A DNA stretch of 64,000 nucleotides from Brevibacterium picturae (GTDB lineage Bacteria > Actinomycetota > Actinomycetes > Actinomycetales > Brevibacteriaceae), in NCBI RefSeq assembly GCF_900105045.1, contig NZ_LT629739.1, positions 4,376,958 to 4,440,957 of the forward strand, in the 5' to 3' direction. The number at the start of each line of letters is the position of its first letter. Position 1 is the first letter of the stretch. Under the pieces are notes generated by a model, which did no database searches, had not been told where the DNA came from, and saw nothing but the letters and a program-made list of their open reading frames with translations. A program made the translations under genes and the position numbers. Below are positions 59,878 to 64,000 of the stretch, in pieces.

Positions 59878-61410
59878 TCAGGCGGGCTGGTCCACCGGCA
59901 CGGCGTCCTTGGTGTCGGGATCGCTGAGAGTACCGGCCTTGCGATCGGCCAGGTATTTCTTCATCTCCTTCTTCACCACCGGCATCAGCATGTACAGGCC
60001 GAGGATGTTGATGAACGCACAGAGGAACAGCGCAGCATCGGCGAACTCGACGACCTTGCTGAAGCTCGCGATGCAGCCGATGACGACGAACACGCAGACG
60101 AGGACGCGGAAGACTGTAGCCGCGCCGTTCGACTTGCCGAAGAGGTAGGCCCAGGCTCGCTCACCGTAGTAGGCCCAGGTGATGAGTGTGGAGAATGCGA
60201 AGAGGGCCACCGCGATCGCCAGGAGCACCGGATACCAGCTCGCAACTGTGGAGAAGGCATCCGAGGCCAGGGCCACGCCGCCGATCTCACCTTCACCGAG
60301 ATCATTGGTGTAGGAGGGCTGGTTCGCGACGATGATGGTCAGCGCGGTCATGGTGCAGACGATGACCGTGTCGACGAAGGGCTCGAGCAGCGCAACGAAG
60401 CCTTCCGAGATGGGCCGACGCGTCTTGACTGCGGAGTGGGCGATGGGTGCCGAGCCGATGCCGGCCTCGTTGGAGAAGGCCGAGCGCTGGAAGCCGATGA
60501 TCATGACGCCGACGATGCCGCCGGCGATTCCCTGCGGATTGAACGCGCCCGAGATGATCTCCCCGAAGGCCATCGGGATCTGGGGGAAGTTGATGCCCAG
60601 AACGAGGAGGCAGGAAATCACGTAGAAGATTCCCATAGCGGGCACGAGCTTGTCGGTGACGTGTGCGATCGAACGGATTCCGCCGAGGATGACGAGACCG
60701 ACCAGAACGGCGAAGATGATTCCGAAGATCAGTGACGCCCAGGGGCCGGCGAGGAAGCCTTCAGAGCCGCCAGTGGCGGTGCGGACCTGAGCAAAGGTCT
60801 GGTTGGCCTGGAACATGCCACCGCCGACAACGCCGAAGATGAGGATGGAGACTGCGAAGATGCCGGTGAGAACCGAAGCAACCGGCTTCGAGAACTTGCG
60901 GAACGCGATGGGAAGATACTTGAAGGGACCGCCGTAGACGACACCGTCTGCGTCGATCTCACGATATTTCACGCCCAGTGTGCACTCGACGAATTTCGTG
61001 CACATGCCGAGAAGACCGGCGATGATCATCCAGAAGGTGGCACCGGGCCCGCCGAGGGCGATCGCCACACCGACGCCGGCGATGTTGCCGAGGCCGACTG
61101 TGCCTGACAGCGCGGAGGCCAGCGCCTGGAAATGCGTGATTTCGCCGGGATCGTTCTTGGACGAGTATTTGCCTCGAATGACATCGAGGGAGACCTTGAA
61201 TCCGCGGAACTGGATGAAGCCGAAGTAGATGCTGAAGATCAGTGCCGCAGCGATGAGCCAGAGGACGACGAAGGGGAATGAGATCGGGCCGAGGGTGATG
61301 GGAAAGAAGATGATCCCGCCGAAGAAGGTGGCGATCGGATCGAACCAGGAGTTGATCGCATCATCAACTGGAGATTTGGGGGCATCTGCTGCCAGTAGCA
61401 AAGTGTTCAT
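59878..61410 (-). CDS. AGCS-family alanine/glycine:Na+ symporter
   Basis: 510 residues with ~11 helices. The AGCS marks are ALASALSGTVGLGNIAGVGVAIALGGPGATFWM (split), FQRSAFSNEAGIGSAPIAHSAVKT and WAYYGERAWAYLFG. Imports alanine or glycine with sodium. The upstream region has no glycine-riboswitch-like sequence. A 6-bp dyad (ACCTGC, GCAGGT at 61420-61442) overlaps the likely ribosome site. Divergent from the SPFH gene. Confidence 0.93.
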   Translation of the reverse strand: MNTLLLAADAPKSPVDDAINSWFDPIATFFGGIIFFPITLGPISFPFVVLWLIAAALIFSIYFGFIQFRGFKVSLDVIRGKYSSKNDPGEITHFQALASALSGTVGLGNIAGVGVAIALGGPGATFWMIIAGLLGMCTKFVECTLGVKYREIDADGVVYGGPFKYLPIAFRKFSKPVASVLTGIFAVSILIFGVVGGGMFQANQTFAQVRTATGGSEGFLAGPWASLIFGIIFAVLVGLVILGGIRSIAHVTDKLVPAMGIFYVISCLLVLGINFPQIPMAFGEIISGAFNPQGIAGGIVGVMIIGFQRSAFSNEAGIGSAPIAHSAVKTRRPISEGFVALLEPFVDTVIVCTMTALTIIVANQPSYTNDLGEGEIGGVALASDAFSTVASWYPVLLAIAVALFAFSTLITWAYYGERAWAYLFGKSNGAATVFRVLVCVFVVIGCIASFSKVVEFADAALFLCAFINILGLYMLMPVVKKEMKKYLADRKAGTLSDPDTKDAVPVDQPA

Positions 61411-61552
61411 GGTGCAATAACCTGCCGTACCCCCATGCAGGTAGCAAGCACTAATACGCCCTACTCGAATACAGTTATCCAACTGTTATCTGCATCACAT
61501 CATCAGGGCGCCTATGAGATGCACGTCTCACTCTGTGTCTTAGACTGACAGC

Positions 61553-61819
61553 ATGACTCAGAACCCCAACCAACACGATCCTCCCCCGCCGCCGCAGTAG
61601 CCGGGAGCCCACCAAGGAGGGCGCCCGGACCCGAGGCGTCGTCAGCAGCCTGTCCCCGGTCAGCAGAATGGTTCGCAGCAGCCCCCGCAGCAGCGGCGAC
61701 CGCAAGGGCTGCCCGGAGGTCCTCCTGATCCGCGCCGGCGAATCGCCTCGCCGGAGGGCGAACGGGTCAGGGAAAGCCCTGCAGGGGGTGTTTCCGGATA
61801 CTTCGCCATCGTCGGCGCC
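61553..61819 (+). pseudogene. N-terminal part of the SPFH gene, interrupted by an in-frame TAG
   Basis: From ATG 61553 the frame encodes MTQNPNQHDPPPPPQ, then TAG at 61598-61600, then continues in the same frame with another Pro/Gln/Arg/Gly-rich stretch and joins the first membrane helix of the SPFH protein without further stops. TAGACT at 61541-61546 lies 6 nt before the ATG, as expected for a leaderless start. The low-complexity sequence on both sides of the TAG looks like one N-terminal tail. Nonsense mutation, sequencing error and read-through are all possible. Confidence 0.55.
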
Positions 61820-62659
61820 GTGATTCTGCTCCTCCTGGCACTCCTGCTTGCGGTGTTCGGTCTCATCATGACGGTTGCCCAGGCTGTGGTCGGCGTCATC
61901 CTCATCGTGGTGGCCGTGCTCTGTTTCATCGCCGCGATGTTCATGTTCAAGGGATGCACTTCTGTGGCTCCGGGCAATGCTGTCGTCCTCCAGCTCTATG
62001 GGAGGTACGTCGGCACTGTGCGCCAGTCGGGTCTGCGTTTCGTCAATCCCCTGTATTGGAAGATTCAGGTCTCCACGCGCATTCGGAACCACGAAACCTC
62101 CACGCTCAAGGTCAACGACCTCGACGGCAATCCGCTCGAGATCGGAGCCGTGGTCGTCTGGCAGGTTCAAGACACCGCTCAGGCCCTGTTCGAGGTCGAT
62201 GACTTCGAAGAGTTCGTCGCCATTCAGGCTGAGACCGCCGTGCGCCACATCGCGAACTCCTATGCCTACGACTCTTCGGATCCGCGCCGGATGTCGTTGC
62301 ACGACAATGCCGATGAGATCACGTCGAAGGTGTCCAACGAGGTCGCTGCACGTGTAGCTGCCGCGGGCGTGACCGTCATCGAATCCCGCATCACACAGCT
62401 CGCGTACGCGGCTGAGATCGCGCGTGCGATGCTCCAGCGCCAGCAGGCGACGGCCGTGGTGGCAGCGCGTCAGCTCATCGTCGAGGGTGCTGTCGGTATG
62501 GTCGAGACCGCCATCGAGCAGATCGAGGGGCGTGGAATCGTCAAGCTCGGTCAGCTCGAACGCAGCGATCTCGTGTCGAACCTGATGATCGTCCTCTGCG
62601 GCGATCAGGCAGCTCAACCGACGATCAGCACAACGAGGAATCAGGAATCCGGCAGCTGA
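61820..62659 (+). CDS. SPFH/band-7 domain membrane protein
   Basis: 279 residues from GTG 61820, which falls inside the first hydrophobic segment, so the true protein surely begins earlier. Two membrane helices are followed by the SPFH domain: FKGCTSVAPGNAVVLQLYGRYVGTVRQSGLRFVNPLYWK in pieces, NDLDGNPLEIGAVVVWQVQDTA, AETAVRHIANSYAYD, VIESRITQLAYAAEIARAMLQRQQATAVVAARQLIVEGAVGMVE in pieces. Stomatin/flotillin-like proteins build membrane microdomains and regulate proteases. See the separate entry for the in-frame TAG upstream. Confidence 0.85.
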   Translation: MILLLLALLLAVFGLIMTVAQAVVGVILIVVAVLCFIAAMFMFKGCTSVAPGNAVVLQLYGRYVGTVRQSGLRFVNPLYWKIQVSTRIRNHETSTLKVNDLDGNPLEIGAVVVWQVQDTAQALFEVDDFEEFVAIQAETAVRHIANSYAYDSSDPRRMSLHDNADEITSKVSNEVAARVAAAGVTVIESRITQLAYAAEIARAMLQRQQATAVVAARQLIVEGAVGMVETAIEQIEGRGIVKLGQLERSDLVSNLMIVLCGDQAAQPTISTTRNQESGS

Positions 62660-62671
62660 ACTGCATCAGCA

Positions 62672-62730
62672 CAGAGAAGGGGCGTCCCGCCGCCGATCGG
62701 AATGATCGGTGTCGGGACGCCTCTTCTCTG
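62672..62730. terminator. Bidirectional terminator between the SPFH gene and rne
   Basis: CAGAGAAGGGGCGTCCCG (62672-62689) pairs with CGGGACGCCTCTTCTCTG (62713-62730), 18 bp with one mismatch; an inner CCGATC/GATCGG pair extends it. It separates two convergent genes. Confidence 0.88.
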
Positions 62731-62767
62731 TACGCTCGGGTCAGTCAGACGACTGCCTTCGATGTGT

Positions 62768-64000
62768 TCAGTCTTCGCCGATGATGACGAACGAGGTCGG
62801 CAATGACTCCTGGGCTGACTCATCCTTGGGCTCGGCCTTGGCAGCCGGCTTCCGTCGCGGAGCGGCCTTGACCGGCTCGGCCGTGGCCACCTTGGTCGCA
62901 GTGTCGCCTCCGATCATCAGCGGAAGCTCGGCAGCAGGGACTTCCGGCTTTTTCTGGGCCGGCTTGTCCGGTGCCGGCTTGTTCTGGGCCGGCTCAGACG
63001 TTTCGGCAGTCTGTGAGTTCGACCGCCTCCTGCTCGTGCGGGTACGCGACCGACCGGACTTGCTGCTGCCGTTCGCATCGGTGGACTCGCTGCCACGCGA
63101 TTCGTCAGAGCTGTCGGTGCTCGGCGACTGCTCGGAGTCGTTCGACACCGATGCGTCCTTTGCCTTGCCAGTGTCCTTGGACTCGGTCTCGCCCTTCTTC
63201 ATCGTGGCCTTGGCGATGGCGGCAACGGCCGACCGTGAGGCGTCGTTGGTCGCGGCATCGGGTTGGCCGGCGGAATCGCTGGCCTTCGACGACGACGGCT
63301 TGTTGTCTCCGCGACGCTTTCGATCACGTTTGCTGTTCGAGCTGTCGTTGTTCGAGGACCGATTGCCGTGGTGCGCCTTCGAGCCGTCCTCTTCTGAACC
63401 CGGCAGCAGCAGTCCGCGGCCGGACAGGTCGGCCCGGCGCTGACCAGGGACTCGGCAAGCCCGGTGCCGATGCGCTTGCGTGTCATCTGCACGAGCCCCA
63501 GAGAGGTCACCTCGGCGACCTGATGCTTGGTCCTGTCGCGTCCCAGGCATTCGACGAGTCGGCGCACGACGAGATCCCGGTTCGACTCGAGGACCATGTC
63601 GATGAAGTCGACGACGATGATGCCGCCGATGTCACGCAGGCGCACCTGCCGGATGACTTCCTCAGCCGCTTCGAGGTTGTTGCGAGTCACGGTCTCTTCG
63701 AGGTTTCCACCCGAACCGGTGAACTTGCCGGTGTTGACATCGATGACCGTCATGGCTTCGGTCCGGTCGATGACCAGAGAGCCGCCCGACGGCAGGTTCA
63801 CGGTGCGCTGCAGCGCCTTCTGCACCTGCTCTTCGACACGGTAGTGATCGAAGATGCCTTCATCCTCGCTGTAGCGGTGAACGCGTTCGAGAAGGTCCGG
63901 TGCCACGGCCTCGACATATTCGTGAATGGTGTTCCAGGCGCCGTCACCGTCGATGACGAGGGATGAGAAGTCTTCATTGAAGACATCGCGAATGATCCGC
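62768..64000 (-). CDS. rne: Ribonuclease E/G, 3' part, with apparent frameshift
   Basis: The 5' part lies outside the window. Codons from 64000 to ~63424 encode the RNase E/G catalytic core: GAWNTIHEYVEAVAPDLL, LPSGGSLVIDRTEAMTVIDVNTGKFTG (split; catalytic Asp), DIGGIIVVDFIDM and SLGLVQMTRKRIGTGLAE. At ~63424 the sensible reading moves to another frame, which continues SGRGLLLPGSEEDG and then a Ser/Lys/Ala/Pro-rich disordered tail to TGA 62768. One inserted base restores ...TCSGRGLLL. The Zn-link CP-x-C is reduced to GPTC. A sequencing error or a recent mutation is likelier than programmed frameshifting. RNase E/G processes rRNA and mRNA and nucleates the degradosome. Confidence 0.8.

Noticed and set aside
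61411..61552. Glycine riboswitch before the AGCS symporter
   Set aside because: Glycine riboswitches often precede this family, but no tandem aptamer-like sequence is visible in the 142-bp region.
1..64000. Prophage, IS element or CRISPR array
   Set aside because: No transposase, integrase, phage structural gene, terminal repeat or repeat-spacer pattern found. The holin-like protein at 23.4 kb belongs to a chromosomal family and has no phage neighbours.

Overview
This 64-kb window looks like chromosome from a high-GC Gram-positive bacterium (Actinomycetota). The evidence is the GC-rich codon use, the rne / rplU-rpmA-obgE-proB-proA-nadD-rsfS block, a fused MrpA-MrpB antiporter subunit, a HelR-type RNA polymerase ATPase, and three of four tRNA genes lacking an encoded CCA. 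Micrococcales, and Brevibacterium in particular, is my best guess; that is inference, not proof. I see no prophage, insertion sequence, CRISPR array or rRNA operon. The window reads as ordinary core plus metabolic accessory chromosome.

Layout. 0.0-8.4 kb: a gene end, a CAU-anticodon tRNA, a degenerate EAL-DICT sensor protein, a DHA2 drug exporter, an LLM flavin oxidoreductase, tRNA-Asn, a NIPA/DMT-like membrane protein coupled to a GT4 glycosyltransferase with no normal start codon, gluQ and a small GNAT-like protein. 8.6-19.2 kb: a molybdenum island. It has an acyl-CoA synthetase, a fused ModBC transporter, ModA, an HTH-TOBE molybdate-responsive regulator candidate, moaE, moaC, moeA, divergent moaA-moaD, a MoeB-rhodanese protein and a second moeA. 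Together these cover molybdate uptake and most of molybdopterin and molybdenum cofactor synthesis. 19.3-26.0 kb: transporters (POT peptide, MFS), small membrane proteins, an alpha/beta hydrolase and a tandem universal stress protein. 26.0-26.85 kb: a gene-poor, comparatively AT-rich stretch.

27.2-34.9 kb: tRNA-Ala(GGC), an alkylation-repair pair (ogt overlapping an ada-alkA fusion), a BASS-type transporter, a YggS PLP-binding protein, a MocR/YczE divergent pair and a PLP-dependent decarboxylase. 35.1-38.4 kb: a carnitine-catabolism operon in which an XRE-TetR double-HTH regulator is translationally coupled to a BKACE-family betainyl-CoA thiolase candidate and to a fused carnitine dehydrogenase-thioesterase. 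38.5-44.0 kb: a YdeI-like protein, HelR (RNA polymerase recycling, rifamycin tolerance) with a candidate rifamycin-associated element upstream, a DoxX-like protein, tRNA-Ala(CGC), an FAD reductase and AlkB.

44.0-50.0 kb: a fully overlapping six-gene mrp Na+/H+ antiporter operon (AB-C-D-E-F-G). 50.2-59.3 kb: a GT4 glycosyltransferase, then the minus-strand core block from rplU down to a histidine phosphatase. 59.4-64.0 kb: chorismate mutase, an AGCS symporter, an SPFH-domain gene with an in-frame amber codon near its start, and the 3' part of rne with an apparent one-base frameshift.

Regulation seen in the sequence: several genes have a -10-like hexamer 6-7 nt before the start codon, the spacing expected of leaderless mRNAs. 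Many operons use 3-4 nt stop-start overlaps. Strong hairpin terminators separate convergent units.
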